Positions 32,507-41,206 of a stretch of 64,000 nucleotides of DNA are shown here, one piece after another. Below the pieces are notes generated by a model, which made no database searches, was not told the origin of the DNA, and was given only the letters and a program-made list of their open reading frames with translations. How positions within the stretch are numbered: position 1 is the first letter of the stretch; each line of letters opens with the position of its first letter. The position numbers were made by a program, and so were the translations under genes. The stretch spans positions 1 to 64,000 of the forward strand of contig DEUM01000012.1 of assembly GCA_002362575.1 (NCBI GenBank). Reading direction: 5' to 3'. This DNA is from Lachnoclostridium sp. UBA3262. Its GTDB lineage: Bacteria > Bacillota > Clostridia > Lachnospirales > Lachnospiraceae.

Positions 32507-32818
32507 TTGAGAGAGTATAATCTGCATCGGGCGCAAATTGAAGAAAGAGCAGTTGCGGTTGCCAACTATATTATAGAGCATAATGCAACCGTGCGTCAGG
32601 CGGCCAGACAGTTTGGAGTAAGCAAGAGTACCGTGCATAAGGACGTGACCGAGCGCCTTCTTCAAATAAATCCAACACTGGCAGCGCAAGCGAGAAAAAT
32701 ATTGGATATCAATAAATCCGAACGTCATATCAGAGGAGGTATGGCGACAAAAGATAAATATCTTAGAGAGAAGTACCAAATGCAGCAGGGGTATGGGCTG
32801 CAGGAGGCACAGAGATAG
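32507..32818 (+). CDS. spoIIID: Sporulation transcriptional regulator SpoIIID
   Basis: 103 residues. SpoIIID is the small mother-cell DNA-binding protein that tunes the sigma-E to sigma-K stage. The family core is plain: QIEERAVAVANYIIEHNATV, RQAARQFGVSKSTVHKDVTE (helix-turn-helix), and INKSERHIRGGMATKDKY. The C-terminus is about 15 residues longer than in Bacillus (REKYQMQQGYGLQEAQR). The start is TTG 32507 after AGGGGGAG. A sigma-E-like promoter lies upstream and an intrinsic terminator downstream, so it is monocistronic. Confidence 0.95.
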   Translation: MREYNLHRAQIEERAVAVANYIIEHNATVRQAARQFGVSKSTVHKDVTERLLQINPTLAAQARKILDINKSERHIRGGMATKDKYLREKYQMQQGYGLQEAQR

Positions 32819-32824
32819 TGATGA

Positions 32825-32864
32825 CAGTCATTTGGCAGTTATACTGCCGGGTGGCTGTTTTTTT
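32825..32864 (+). terminator. Intrinsic terminator of spoIIID
   Basis: A stem of 32825-32838 with 32844-32857 (GGCAG/CTGCC core, G-U pairs below) is followed by T7 (32858-32864). Confidence 0.9.
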
Positions 32865-32896
32865 AATGTTCCAATCACACCGTTTGTAAAGCGGGT

Positions 32897-32925
32897 TTGA
32901 CATAGGCTTTTGAAACAGATATAAT
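32897..32925 (+). promoter_or_regulatory. Consensus sigma-A promoter of the PAS hybrid kinase gene
   Basis: TTGACA (32897-32902), 17-bp spacer, TATAAT (32920-32925): both hexamers are perfect. The start site would be near 32932, giving a 28-nt leader. Confidence 0.9.
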
Positions 32926-32959
32926 CTAAACAGACAAACTGAGAGGGGAGCAAAAACAG

Positions 32960-35194
32960 ATGAAAAGACCAGAACCAGAACCTAATTTGATAGAGTATGT
33001 GGTATCATTCCTAAGTGTCTTGGATTACGCAAACATAGATATTGTTCATCTGGAGAGGCTCTCCAGATGGGAAGAACTATTTTTGCCGGAAGATTTACAT
33101 AAAATGGAAACAGCGTATGAAGGCATTAAATTTATGGACGAGATGCCCGGAGGATTTTTAATTTACCGGGCAGATGACGATGAGGAAATTATTTATGCGA
33201 ACAAGGCGCTTCTTCGCATTTTTCAGTGTGAAACTTTGACAGAGTTCCGGGAATTAACAGGAAATTCATTTAAGGGAATCGTGCATCCGGAGGATTTGGA
33301 TGAAATAGAGCAAAGTATTCGGAAGCAAATTAGCGAGAGCCGTTATGATTTGGATTATGTAGAATACCGGATTACGAGAAAGGATGGGATAGTACGTTGG
33401 ATAGAAGACTATGGACACTATATTCACAGTGAAACCGCAGGGGGTATCTTTTATGTCTTTTTAGGGGATGCGACAGAAAAGAAAGAACGCCAGATATTAG
33501 AGCAGGAGGAACTGCTGAGCGAGAAGGAGCAGAAGATACAGAATCTTATTGAAGAATATGACAAGGAGAGGAAACTGATCAGGCAGGAGCATCTGCGCCG
33601 GCTTGAGGTAATAGAAGGGCTTAGTATAAACTATGAGACGATTTTATATGCGGATTTAGAAATGGATAAAATTCTGCCGTACCGTTTAAGTACGCGCACA
33701 GAGTATCAATTTGAGAAAAAATATCAAGTAAGAGGATTTACTTGGTATATTTCGGATTATGTAAAAAAGTGGGTATATCCTGAAGATAAGGAGTTTGTCT
33801 TAAAGGCGACAAGTCCGGCTTATATTCGGGAAAAATTAGCAGAAACGAAGACATATTATATAAACTTCCGTGTTGTACAGGATGATAAGATACAATACAT
33901 ACAGCTTCGTTTTGTCAATGTTGGCAGTAAGGAAGGCGTCTTTCAGATTGTTATGGGATACCGGAAGGTGGACGAGGAGATTCGGAGGGAGCTGGAGCAG
34001 AAACAGCTCTTAGAGGAGGCTTTGAATAGGGCGAATTTGGCTATTACAGCAAAAGATACTTTTCTTTCGAATATGTCTCATGATATCCGGACTCCGCTAA
34101 ATGCAGTTACGGGCTTTGCAGCGCTGGCAAGGGAACACATCCACGACGGAAAAACAGTCAAGGGCTATTTGCATAAGATTGAAGACGCTGGCAGACAGCT
34201 TTTAGAGTTACTGGATAAAGTGCTGGAGATGGCGTGGGAGGAAGCCAATGATATTGAGGTATCAGAAAACGAGTGTAATCTAAGGAGTATCGTGAATGAA
34301 GCGTATGAATTTCTTTTGCCGCAGGCAGAGGAAAAAGGAATTATGGTCTCTTTGGATATGGGAGGCATAGAGCATAGCGACGTCTACAGCGATACGGAAA
34401 AACTTCGCCAAATTCTTTTACAGTTGGTGGGAAATGCTGTAAAATATACAGAAAAAGGCGGGGTAATAAATGTGAAACTGTCAGAGGAAGAAAGGCTGTC
34501 AAACGACTATGCCGTGTATCAGTTCGTTGTCAGCGACAGCGGAATTGGAATGGGGAAGGATTTTCTTGAGCGTATATTTAAGCCGTTTGAGCGGGAGAAA
34601 AACACCACCTTCAGCGGTGTGCATGGAACCGGACTGGGACTTACCATAGTAAGAAATGCCGTAGAGAAAATGGGAGGCAGTATAACTGTTGACAGTGTCA
34701 AAGGCAAAGGCAGCACGTTTGTAGTCACTTTCCGTTTTCGGATACAGAACAATCCGGTTTCTACGGTAGTAAATACTACTGAGGTGCTGGAACAGCTGAA
34801 GGAGCAGAAAATTCTTATCGTAGAGGATAATGAAATTAATCTGGAAATTGTAACAGAGATACTGGAGGGGCTTGGATTCTCGATAGACTCTGCAGAGAAC
34901 GGCAGTATTGCGGTTGAAAAATTAAAAAATTCGGAGCCGGGTAATTTTGCCCTCGTTTTGATGGATATACAGATGCCGGTTATGGATGGGCGGAAGGCGG
35001 CAAGAGAGATACGCCGCCTTGGAAATCCGATATTGGCGAACATCCCGATTATAGCATTGTCGGCAGACGCGTTTGAGAGTGATAAGCGGTTGTCGATAGA
35101 GAGCGGTATGGATGCCCATTTGACAAAGCCGATTGATGTTCCCCTTTTATTGGAAACAATGGCAAAAACGATTCAGGCGCACGCGGCGCAGTAA
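32960..35194 (+). CDS. Soluble PAS hybrid histidine kinase with receiver domain
   Basis: 744 residues without signal peptide or membrane segment. Residues ~40-175 form a PAS/PAC fold (GGFLIYRADDDEEIIYANKA, then ITRKDGIVRWIEDYGHYIH). A coiled coil and a second PAS-like module follow, then HisKA with His374 (MSHDIRTPLNAVTGF), HATPase (LVGNAVKYTEKGG, DSGIGMG, GTGLGLTIVRN), and a receiver with Asp669 (LVLMDIQMPVMDG). It senses an internal signal; no HPt or regulator is adjacent. The HPt protein at 20987 could serve it in trans (inference). MATE transporter gene follows after 24 nt. Confidence 0.94.
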   Translation: MKRPEPEPNLIEYVVSFLSVLDYANIDIVHLERLSRWEELFLPEDLHKMETAYEGIKFMDEMPGGFLIYRADDDEEIIYANKALLRIFQCETLTEFRELTGNSFKGIVHPEDLDEIEQSIRKQISESRYDLDYVEYRITRKDGIVRWIEDYGHYIHSETAGGIFYVFLGDATEKKERQILEQEELLSEKEQKIQNLIEEYDKERKLIRQEHLRRLEVIEGLSINYETILYADLEMDKILPYRLSTRTEYQFEKKYQVRGFTWYISDYVKKWVYPEDKEFVLKATSPAYIREKLAETKTYYINFRVVQDDKIQYIQLRFVNVGSKEGVFQIVMGYRKVDEEIRRELEQKQLLEEALNRANLAITAKDTFLSNMSHDIRTPLNAVTGFAALAREHIHDGKTVKGYLHKIEDAGRQLLELLDKVLEMAWEEANDIEVSENECNLRSIVNEAYEFLLPQAEEKGIMVSLDMGGIEHSDVYSDTEKLRQILLQLVGNAVKYTEKGGVINVKLSEEERLSNDYAVYQFVVSDSGIGMGKDFLERIFKPFEREKNTTFSGVHGTGLGLTIVRNAVEKMGGSITVDSVKGKGSTFVVTFRFRIQNNPVSTVVNTTEVLEQLKEQKILIVEDNEINLEIVTEILEGLGFSIDSAENGSIAVEKLKNSEPGNFALVLMDIQMPVMDGRKAAREIRRLGNPILANIPIIALSADAFESDKRLSIESGMDAHLTKPIDVPLLLETMAKTIQAHAAQ

Positions 35195-35218
35195 GTGTAG
35201 AAAGGGTAAAAGTAAAAG

Positions 35219-36592
35219 ATGAAAAAGTTAATAGGAGATAAAGTTTTTTATAAAAGGCTGCTTCTTTTGTCTGTCCCGATTATGGTTCAGAATGCGATAA
35301 CAAATTTTGTCGGCTTTCTGGATAATATTATGGTAGGACAGCTTGGGACGGAGCCGATGTCGGGCGTGGCGATTGTCAATCAGCTCGTCTTTGTTTTTAA
35401 TCTGCTTGTATTTGGAGGACTGTCTGGAGCTGGCATTTTTGGCGCACAGTTTTATGGCAATGGCGATAATAAAGGGGTGAGAGACACCTTCCGTTTTAAA
35501 ATAATTCTGGGAATCATTATTGCTATTGTGGCGCTCGCCCTTTTTCTAAGTATGGGGGAGAATCTTATCCGGCTGTATCTGACCTCGGGCGATGCAGGAG
35601 ATTTAGAAGCGACCTTCCGGTATGGAAAAGAATATTTACTAATTATTTTGTTTGAGATTGTTCCGTTTGTGCTGGTACAGGTATATGCCAGTACGCTGAG
35701 GGAGACGGGGGAGACGATGGTGCCGATGATTGCCGGTATTGCTGCCGTTTTAGTCAACCTTACATTCAATTATATTTTAATTTTTGGAAAGTTTGGTGCG
35801 CCGCGTCTTGGAGTGGCAGGAGCAGCGATTGCAACGGTGCTGGCAAGAGTGGTGGAATGTGCAATCGTCATTGCATGGACGCATATGCACAAGAAAAAGA
35901 ATCCATTTATTGTAGGTGTGTACAGGACATTGAGACTTCCGGGCAGTCTTGCATGGAGTGTAATAAAAAAAGGTTCCCCGCTTCTTGCGAATGAGGTATT
36001 GTGGGCTGGCGGGGTGGCGATGGCAAATCAGTGTTTTTCCTTGAGGGGCTATAACGTCATGGCAAGCACTAATATTTCTTCTACCATTGCCAATCTGTTC
36101 AATGTAGTTTTTATTGCAATGGGAAACGCAGTGGCGATTATGGTTGGGCAGGAACTCGGCGCCAGCAAGTTTGAAAAGGCGAAAGATACAGCGGGAAAGG
36201 TAATTCTGTTTTCCGTACTCTGTACTGTGCTGACGAGCCTTATTATGATTTCTTTGTCGGGAGTTTTTCCGGAACTTTATAATACGACCGGTGAAGTAAG
36301 GAATATGGCGGGTGCCATGATTCGCATAACGGCTTATCTGATGCCACTGCAGGCATTTTTGCATGCCACCTACTTTACGATTCGCTCCGGTGGAAGGACG
36401 GTCATTACCTTCCTGTTTGACAGCGCATTTTCATGGTGTGTGGCAATTCCGTTTATATATTGTATCGTCCACTTCACCGGTCTTAATATCCTTACGGTTT
36501 ATACCTTATATTACGCTCTGGATGTGATAAAGGCGAGCATAGGGTTTATTCTTCTCAAAAAGGGAATCTGGCTTCAAAATATAGTGGTCTGA
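35219..36592 (+). CDS. MATE-family efflux transporter
   Basis: 457 residues, about 12 hydrophobic segments in two related halves, opening with LLLLSVPIMVQNAITNFVGF and VGQLGTEPMSGVAIVNQLVF. The second half holds NISSTIANLFNVVFIAMGNA and VGQELGASKFEKAK, typical of Na+- or H+-driven multidrug and toxin exporters. The substrate cannot be predicted. It is 24 nt downstream of the PAS hybrid kinase gene and convergent with the lysozyme gene, with 24 nt and no obvious terminator between them. Confidence 0.94.
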   Translation: MKKLIGDKVFYKRLLLLSVPIMVQNAITNFVGFLDNIMVGQLGTEPMSGVAIVNQLVFVFNLLVFGGLSGAGIFGAQFYGNGDNKGVRDTFRFKIILGIIIAIVALALFLSMGENLIRLYLTSGDAGDLEATFRYGKEYLLIILFEIVPFVLVQVYASTLRETGETMVPMIAGIAAVLVNLTFNYILIFGKFGAPRLGVAGAAIATVLARVVECAIVIAWTHMHKKKNPFIVGVYRTLRLPGSLAWSVIKKGSPLLANEVLWAGGVAMANQCFSLRGYNVMASTNISSTIANLFNVVFIAMGNAVAIMVGQELGASKFEKAKDTAGKVILFSVLCTVLTSLIMISLSGVFPELYNTTGEVRNMAGAMIRITAYLMPLQAFLHATYFTIRSGGRTVITFLFDSAFSWCVAIPFIYCIVHFTGLNILTVYTLYYALDVIKASIGFILLKKGIWLQNIVV

Positions 36593-36616
36593 AGTACAAC
36601 CCTCTGGTACCGGATA

Positions 36617-37294
36617 TTATCTCCTCAGCAGAAGCCCTTTTCGGAAATAGTCAAGGTCAACACTGTCGTCGCATATGCCCGGAATCCTGCCGTCGTCGGC
36701 ATACTGCCATGCGGCGTAGGTTCTCCACTGTCCGGTCGGTGGTCTTGTTGTGCCATAAGCGGCAACCCAGAGCGGGTATTTTCTCAGACGTGAATCCGTA
36801 AACGTATTGGTAGCATTGTTGCTGTCAGAATAGATGGCAACCTTTTTACCGGTACGTTTTTTTAATTCCTTGAGATAAGCAAGGGCAATCCGGTTGATTT
36901 CCCTCTTTGACAGCCTGCCGAAGGATTCGAAATCCATGACGGGACGTAAATCGTAGTCGTATGGCTCTATTGTCCGGGCAAAAAAGCGTGCCTGTCTGCG
37001 CGCCTGCCGGACACTGCGGGCAGTGATATAATGGTAAAATCCGGTTTTTATTTTGTTCCTTCTGGCGTTCCTATGATTTCGCCGGAACTGGGAATCCACA
37101 TAGTGGCTGCCGACGCAGGCGCGTATATAGGCATAGCGGACGCCGGTGCGCGCCACTTTTTTCCAATTGATTTTTCCCTGCCATTCGCTGACATCAATAC
37201 CATTGCGGGTACGGGACTGCACGGTGGCAGAGGGCGCGAGACCGCCAAGAAGGAGGCTGCAGGAAAGAAAATATACAAAAAGTCGTTTTAACAT
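36617..37294 (-). CDS. Secreted GH25 lysozyme (muramidase)
   Basis: About 225 residues. A signal peptide (MLKRLFVYFLSCSLLLGGLA) is followed by one GH25 domain: NGIDVSEWQGKINWKKVA, VRYAYIRACVGSHYVDSQF, FYHYITARS, LRPVMDFESF with the catalytic Asp/Glu pair, KVAIYSDSN, and YAAWQYADDGRIPG. It cleaves the beta-1,4 bond of peptidoglycan glycan strands. The mature protein is strongly basic (many Arg), which favours wall binding. The start is ATG 37294, preceded by AAAGGAG; ATG 37309 overlaps that site. It is divergent from the rnf operon. Confidence 0.93.
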   Translation of the reverse strand: MLKRLFVYFLSCSLLLGGLAPSATVQSRTRNGIDVSEWQGKINWKKVARTGVRYAYIRACVGSHYVDSQFRRNHRNARRNKIKTGFYHYITARSVRQARRQARFFARTIEPYDYDLRPVMDFESFGRLSKREINRIALAYLKELKKRTGKKVAIYSDSNNATNTFTDSRLRKYPLWVAAYGTTRPPTGQWRTYAAWQYADDGRIPGICDDSVDLDYFRKGLLLRR

Positions 37295-37328
37295 AGGTTC
37301 TCCTTTCATAAGTATTATTGTATGGTGT

Positions 37329-37374
37329 TAACCTGACGATACCGTCAGGCTAAGGTAAATGGTAAATTTACCAT
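37329..37374. promoter_or_regulatory. Two palindromes between lysozyme and rnfC (possible operators)
   Basis: CCTGACG/CGTCAGG with a 4-nt loop (37332-37349, extended by flanking TTA/TAA) and a perfect 16-bp palindrome ATGGTAAATTTACCAT (37359-37374). They lie upstream of both divergent genes, about 70-110 bp before the rnf promoter. No T-run follows either. Confidence 0.45.
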
Positions 37375-37442
37375 GATATTACTGTATTTATATGAAAATA
37401 ATGTTTTATTCGTGACAAAAAAACAAAAATGCTGTCGAAAAC

Positions 37443-37470
37443 TTGTTATTTTTGTTTATTGTGCTATAAT
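37443..37470 (+). promoter_or_regulatory. Promoter of the rnf operon
   Basis: TTGTTA (37443-37448), 16-bp spacer, perfect TATAAT (37465-37470) preceded by TGC (extended -10). Confidence 0.75.
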
Positions 37471-37481
37471 TATGGGAAGGG

Positions 37482-37504
37482 TGTTTATCCTGTGAGGATA
37501 AACA
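37482..37504 (+). other. Hairpin in the rnf leader RNA
   Basis: TGTTTATCCT (37482-37491) and AGGATAAACA (37495-37504) form a perfect 10-bp stem with a 3-nt loop, a few bases after the predicted start of transcription and followed by TTTTC. It could stabilise the 5' end or act as a weak attenuator. Confidence 0.55.
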
Positions 37505-37535
37505 TTTTCAAATACTCTATGAAGGAGGAATTGCA

Positions 37536-38858
37536 TTGGGACAGTCAACCTTTAAAGGGGGCGCACATCCGTACGAGGGAAAAGAACTCAGTATGGCAAA
37601 TCCGATTCAGGTGATGATGCCAAAGGAAGAACTTGTTTTTCCTATGAGCCAGCACATTGGAGCCCCTGCAACACCAGTAGTAGCGGTAGGTGATACCGTG
37701 AAGATGGGACAGATTATTGGTGAAGCAAGTGGATTTATTTCTGCCAATATTATTAGTTCTGTGTCCGGAGAAGTGAAGGCAGTTGAGCCAAGACTTTTAT
37801 CATCCGGTGCAAAGGCTACCTGTGTGGTAATCGCGAATGATGGGAACTACGAGCCGGTTGAAGGGCTTGGAGAGGATCGGGATTACACACAGCTATCAAA
37901 AGAAGAAATTCGTCAGATTATTAAGGATGCCGGTATTGTCGGCATGGGTGGGGCCGGTTTCCCGACGAATGTAAAAGTATCTCCGAAAAATGAGGATGAT
38001 ATTGATTATGTTATTGTAAACGGTGCGGAATGTGAACCGTATCTGACTTCGGACTACCGCTTAATGCTGGAACGACCGGAGGAACTTGTGAAAGGACTTC
38101 GGGTAGTCGTTTCCCTGTTTCAGAATGCGAAAGGTGTTATTGCCATTGAGGACAATAAGCCGGACGCAATTGCAAAGCTGCAGTACCTGACCAGTGATGA
38201 TCCGAATATTGAAGTAAAGGTATTGAAAACGAAATATCCTCAGGGAGCGGAGCGTCAGGTAATTTATGTAGTGACAGGAAGGAAGATTCATTCCAAAATG
38301 CTTCCGGCAGATGCGGGATGTATTGTAGATAATGTACAGACGATACTTGCCATCCATGACGCCGTATGCAAGAGCACGCCGTCCATGAGCCGTGTAGTTA
38401 CGCTTACCGGAGACGCTATGGCGAGACCGCAGAATTATGAGGTTAAGTTCGGCATGAGCCATGCAGAGCTGTTAGAGGAAGCAGGCGGATTGAAATGTGA
38501 CGCGGAGAAACTGATTTCCGGTGGCCCGATGATGGGTATGGCGATGTATGATTTAAATACGCCGGTTACAAAGACCAGTTCCTCGATTCTTGCTATGAGT
38601 AAGGATGAGGTGGCGATGAATGAGCCGACGAACTGTATCCGCTGTGGAAGATGTGCGGATGTCTGTCCGAGCCATCTGGTTCCGAAACTGATGGCAGAGG
38701 CGGCAATGAGAGATGATTTGGATTATTTCCAGAAATTAAATGGTATGGAATGTTATGAATGTGGTACGTGTACCTATGTATGTCCGGCGAAGAAACGACT
38801 GACACAAATATTTAAACAGGCTAGGCGTGCCGTTATGGACAATAGTAAGAAAGCCTGA
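37536..38858 (+). CDS. rnfC: Rnf electron transport complex subunit C
   Basis: 440 residues. Peripheral subunit that takes electrons to or from NAD(H) in the ferredoxin:NAD+ oxidoreductase, which pumps ions across the membrane. Seen are the N-terminal FKGGAHPYEGKE start, the GMGGAGFPTNVK flavin/NADH-binding block, NGAECEPYLTSDYRLM, and two 4Fe-4S motifs near the C-terminus (CIRCGRCADVCPSHL and CYECGTCTYVCPAKK). The start is TTG 37536, 7 nt after GAAGGAGG. First gene of the canonical C-D-G-E-A-B operon. Confidence 0.97.
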   Translation: MGQSTFKGGAHPYEGKELSMANPIQVMMPKEELVFPMSQHIGAPATPVVAVGDTVKMGQIIGEASGFISANIISSVSGEVKAVEPRLLSSGAKATCVVIANDGNYEPVEGLGEDRDYTQLSKEEIRQIIKDAGIVGMGGAGFPTNVKVSPKNEDDIDYVIVNGAECEPYLTSDYRLMLERPEELVKGLRVVVSLFQNAKGVIAIEDNKPDAIAKLQYLTSDDPNIEVKVLKTKYPQGAERQVIYVVTGRKIHSKMLPADAGCIVDNVQTILAIHDAVCKSTPSMSRVVTLTGDAMARPQNYEVKFGMSHAELLEEAGGLKCDAEKLISGGPMMGMAMYDLNTPVTKTSSSILAMSKDEVAMNEPTNCIRCGRCADVCPSHLVPKLMAEAAMRDDLDYFQKLNGMECYECGTCTYVCPAKKRLTQIFKQARRAVMDNSKKA

Positions 38859-38875
38859 CAAGGAGGAATAAGAAA

Positions 38876-39859
38876 ATGGAAGAAAAACTATTAAACGTTT
38901 CTTCATCTCCTCATGTACGGGACAATTCATCTACAAAGTCCATCATGAGAGATGTTGTAATTGCTCTTATACCGGCAACGCTGGTCGGCATTTATAATTT
39001 TGGCGTGAGAGCATTGCTTGTTATACTGACAACTTGTGTAACCTGTGTTCTGTCCGAGTATATATGGCAGAGACTTATGAAACAGCCGATTACGACAAGT
39101 GATTTCAGTGCACTGGTAACAGGGCTTTTGCTTGCCCTTAACCTGCCGGCGACGCTTCCACTCTGGATGTGTATTATCGGTGGTGTGTTTGCTATTATTA
39201 TTGCGAAGCAGTTATTCGGCGGTCTGGGACAGAACTTTATGAACCCGGCGCTGGCGGGACGCTGTTTTCTGATGTTATCCTTTAGTGGTGCGATGACATC
39301 GTTTGTGATTTCCAAAGGAAATGTAATATGGGGCGGTATTCAGGCAGTGGACGGTATCAGCAGCGCCACACCGCTTATGCAGGTAAAGGAAGGCGGTGCG
39401 CTTCCGGATTTGTTAAAAATGTTTTTAGGAACGACCGCTGGTACAATTGGTGAGACATCGGCACTGGCAATTTTAATCGGTGCGGCTTACCTTCTGGTAC
39501 GAAAAGTAATTGACTGGAAAATTCCGGTTATCTATATTGCAACCTTTGTTGTATTTGATTTGATTTATCAGTATGCTTCCGGCGGCAGTCCGGCGCCAGT
39601 TTTCTATGAGCTGTGCGGCGGTGGATTGATGTTAGGTGCATTCTTTATGGCAACGGATTATGTAACCAGCCCGATTACACCAAAAGGAAAGGTTATATTC
39701 GGAATATTACTTGGTCTGTTTACCGGCTTGTTCCGTTTCTTCGGTGAGTCGGCAGAGGGTGTTTCCTTCGCTATCATTATTTGTAACCTTTGTGTGCCGC
39801 TGATTGAGCGTTTCACGATTCCAAAAGCATTTGGAAAGGAGGGCAAGGCAAATGAATGA
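38876..39859 (+). CDS. rnfD: Rnf electron transport complex subunit D
   Basis: 327 residues, integral membrane protein with about nine or ten hydrophobic segments. Family marks are DVVIALIPATLVGIYNFG, TGLLLALNLPATLPLWM, the GGLGQNFMNPALAGRCFL block, and SSATPLMQ, in which the Thr is the usual site of covalent FMN attachment (SATPL). It is part of the electron and ion path through the membrane. AAGGAGG precedes the ATG; the stop overlaps the rnfG start by 8 nt. Confidence 0.96.
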   Translation: MEEKLLNVSSSPHVRDNSSTKSIMRDVVIALIPATLVGIYNFGVRALLVILTTCVTCVLSEYIWQRLMKQPITTSDFSALVTGLLLALNLPATLPLWMCIIGGVFAIIIAKQLFGGLGQNFMNPALAGRCFLMLSFSGAMTSFVISKGNVIWGGIQAVDGISSATPLMQVKEGGALPDLLKMFLGTTAGTIGETSALAILIGAAYLLVRKVIDWKIPVIYIATFVVFDLIYQYASGGSPAPVFYELCGGGLMLGAFFMATDYVTSPITPKGKVIFGILLGLFTGLFRFFGESAEGVSFAIIICNLCVPLIERFTIPKAFGKEGKANE

Positions 39860-40502
39860 GAAGAAAGATACAATGATTAAAGATGCCATTATCCTCTGCG
39901 TGATTACGCTTGTACTCGGAGCTGTGCTTGCCGGCGTCTATGCGCTGACCAAAGATACGATTGACGGTAAGCAGATTGAAGCAAATAACGAGGCATGTGC
40001 GGCTGTGGTAGCGGACGGCGACAAGGTAAACGACGCAGACGCTGAGGCTGCGAAAAAAGCAGAAGATTTTTTGAAAAAGCATGATTTATCCAATCAGGAA
40101 GTAAAGGATGAGGAGAGTTCACTGATTAAGCATGTAGAGATTAGTGAGGTTCATCCGACCGGAAACGGCGGTTATGTATTCCTTGCTACGGCAAAGAAGG
40201 GATATGGCGGTAATATCGGTTTTGCGCTGGGAGTTGACAGCGCAGGGGCAGTTACCGGAATCTCGATTACTTCACAGGCGGAGACAGCAGGACTTGGTGC
40301 GAACTGTATGGATACCGCATGGCAGGACAGCTTTAAAGGAAAGGTACTGCCATCCAATCCGGCAGATAATATGTACAATAAAAACGGGGCGACTGATTCC
40401 CAGGTTCAGGCGCTGTCTGGTGCTACTGTGACATCAAAGGGAATTACAAATGCAGTTAAGGGAATTTTATTCTTTGCAGATACAGTAAGGGGGGCTGAGT
40501 GA
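39852..40502 (+). CDS. rnfG: Rnf electron transport complex subunit G
   Basis: 216 residues. One N-terminal membrane anchor (AIILCVITLVLGAVLAGVYA), then an extracytoplasmic FMN-binding domain ending in QVQALSGATVTSKGITNAVK; the Thr of SGAT is the covalent FMN site. A charged region rich in Ala, Asp and Lys (~50-85) links anchor and domain. ATG 39852 has GGAGG upstream inside rnfD. It ends in a TGATG overlap with rnfE. Confidence 0.96.
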   Translation: MNEKKDTMIKDAIILCVITLVLGAVLAGVYALTKDTIDGKQIEANNEACAAVVADGDKVNDADAEAAKKAEDFLKKHDLSNQEVKDEESSLIKHVEISEVHPTGNGGYVFLATAKKGYGGNIGFALGVDSAGAVTGISITSQAETAGLGANCMDTAWQDSFKGKVLPSNPADNMYNKNGATDSQVQALSGATVTSKGITNAVKGILFFADTVRGAE

Positions 40503-41206
40503 TGAACAAATATACAGAACGTCTTCACAACGGTATCATTAAGGAAAACCCTACCTTTGTCATGATGCTTGGTATGTGTCCGACACTGGCGGTTACCTCA
40601 TCGGCAATCAATGGTATCGGAATGGGACTTTCCACTACGGTGGTATTGATTTTATCCAATATGATGATTTCGGCACTGCGGAAAATAATTCCGGATAAGG
40701 TTCGTATTCCGGCATTTATCGTCGTAGTAGCCTCCTTTGTAACAATTGTGCAGTTATTATTGCAGGCATACATTCCATTTTTGTATGATGCATTGGGAGT
40801 ATATATCCCGCTGATTGTTGTAAACTGTATTATTCTTGGACGCGCCGAGTCATATGCTTCCAAAAATCCGATTGTAGCGTCTGCTTTTGACGGTATCGGA
40901 ATGGGGCTTGGATTTACGGTCGGTCTGACGTTGATTGGTATTTTCCGTGAGATACTCGGAAGTGGTTCGGTGTTCGGCTTTGAGTTTATACCGGATGCTT
41001 ATCACATTGCCATCTTTGTCATGGCGCCGGGAGCATTTTTCGTACTTGCCGGATTGACCGCAATTCAGAATAAATTGCAGATGCCAAGTGCAACGAATAC
41101 GCCGGAGGCAGAAGAGGCTTCCTGTGACGGCAACTGTGCAGCCTGTGCAAGCCATGTTGAAACCTGTGGCGGGACACCGGCAGAAGGAAAGGAGGATGAC
41201 AAATAA
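40502..41206 (+). CDS. rnfE: Rnf electron transport complex subunit E, with a Cys-rich tail
   Basis: 234 residues, six membrane segments. Conserved parts include NPTFVMMLGMCPTLAVTSSA and NCIILGRAESYASKNP. RnfE and RnfA are homologous and together carry a 2Fe-2S site in the membrane from paired Cys. Beyond the last membrane segment there is a tail of about 30 residues with four Cys (208, 212, 215, 222) spaced CX3CX2CX6C and then an acidic end. This tail is not part of the core family fold as I know it. The ATG overlaps the rnfG stop; the stop overlaps the rnfA start. Confidence 0.96.
   Translation: MNKYTERLHNGIIKENPTFVMMLGMCPTLAVTSSAINGIGMGLSTTVVLILSNMMISALRKIIPDKVRIPAFIVVVASFVTIVQLLLQAYIPFLYDALGVYIPLIVVNCIILGRAESYASKNPIVASAFDGIGMGLGFTVGLTLIGIFREILGSGSVFGFEFIPDAYHIAIFVMAPGAFFVLAGLTAIQNKLQMPSATNTPEAEEASCDGNCAACASHVETCGGTPAEGKEDDK

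Noticed and set aside
31721..32779. 352-codon minus-strand frame
   Set aside because: Antisense across the GH10 catalytic domain and spoIIID, both well supported; composition is not protein-like.
37429..37614. 61-codon frame over the rnf promoter and rnfC start
   Set aside because: It crosses the promoter and leader hairpin and runs out of frame into rnfC; no ribosome site.
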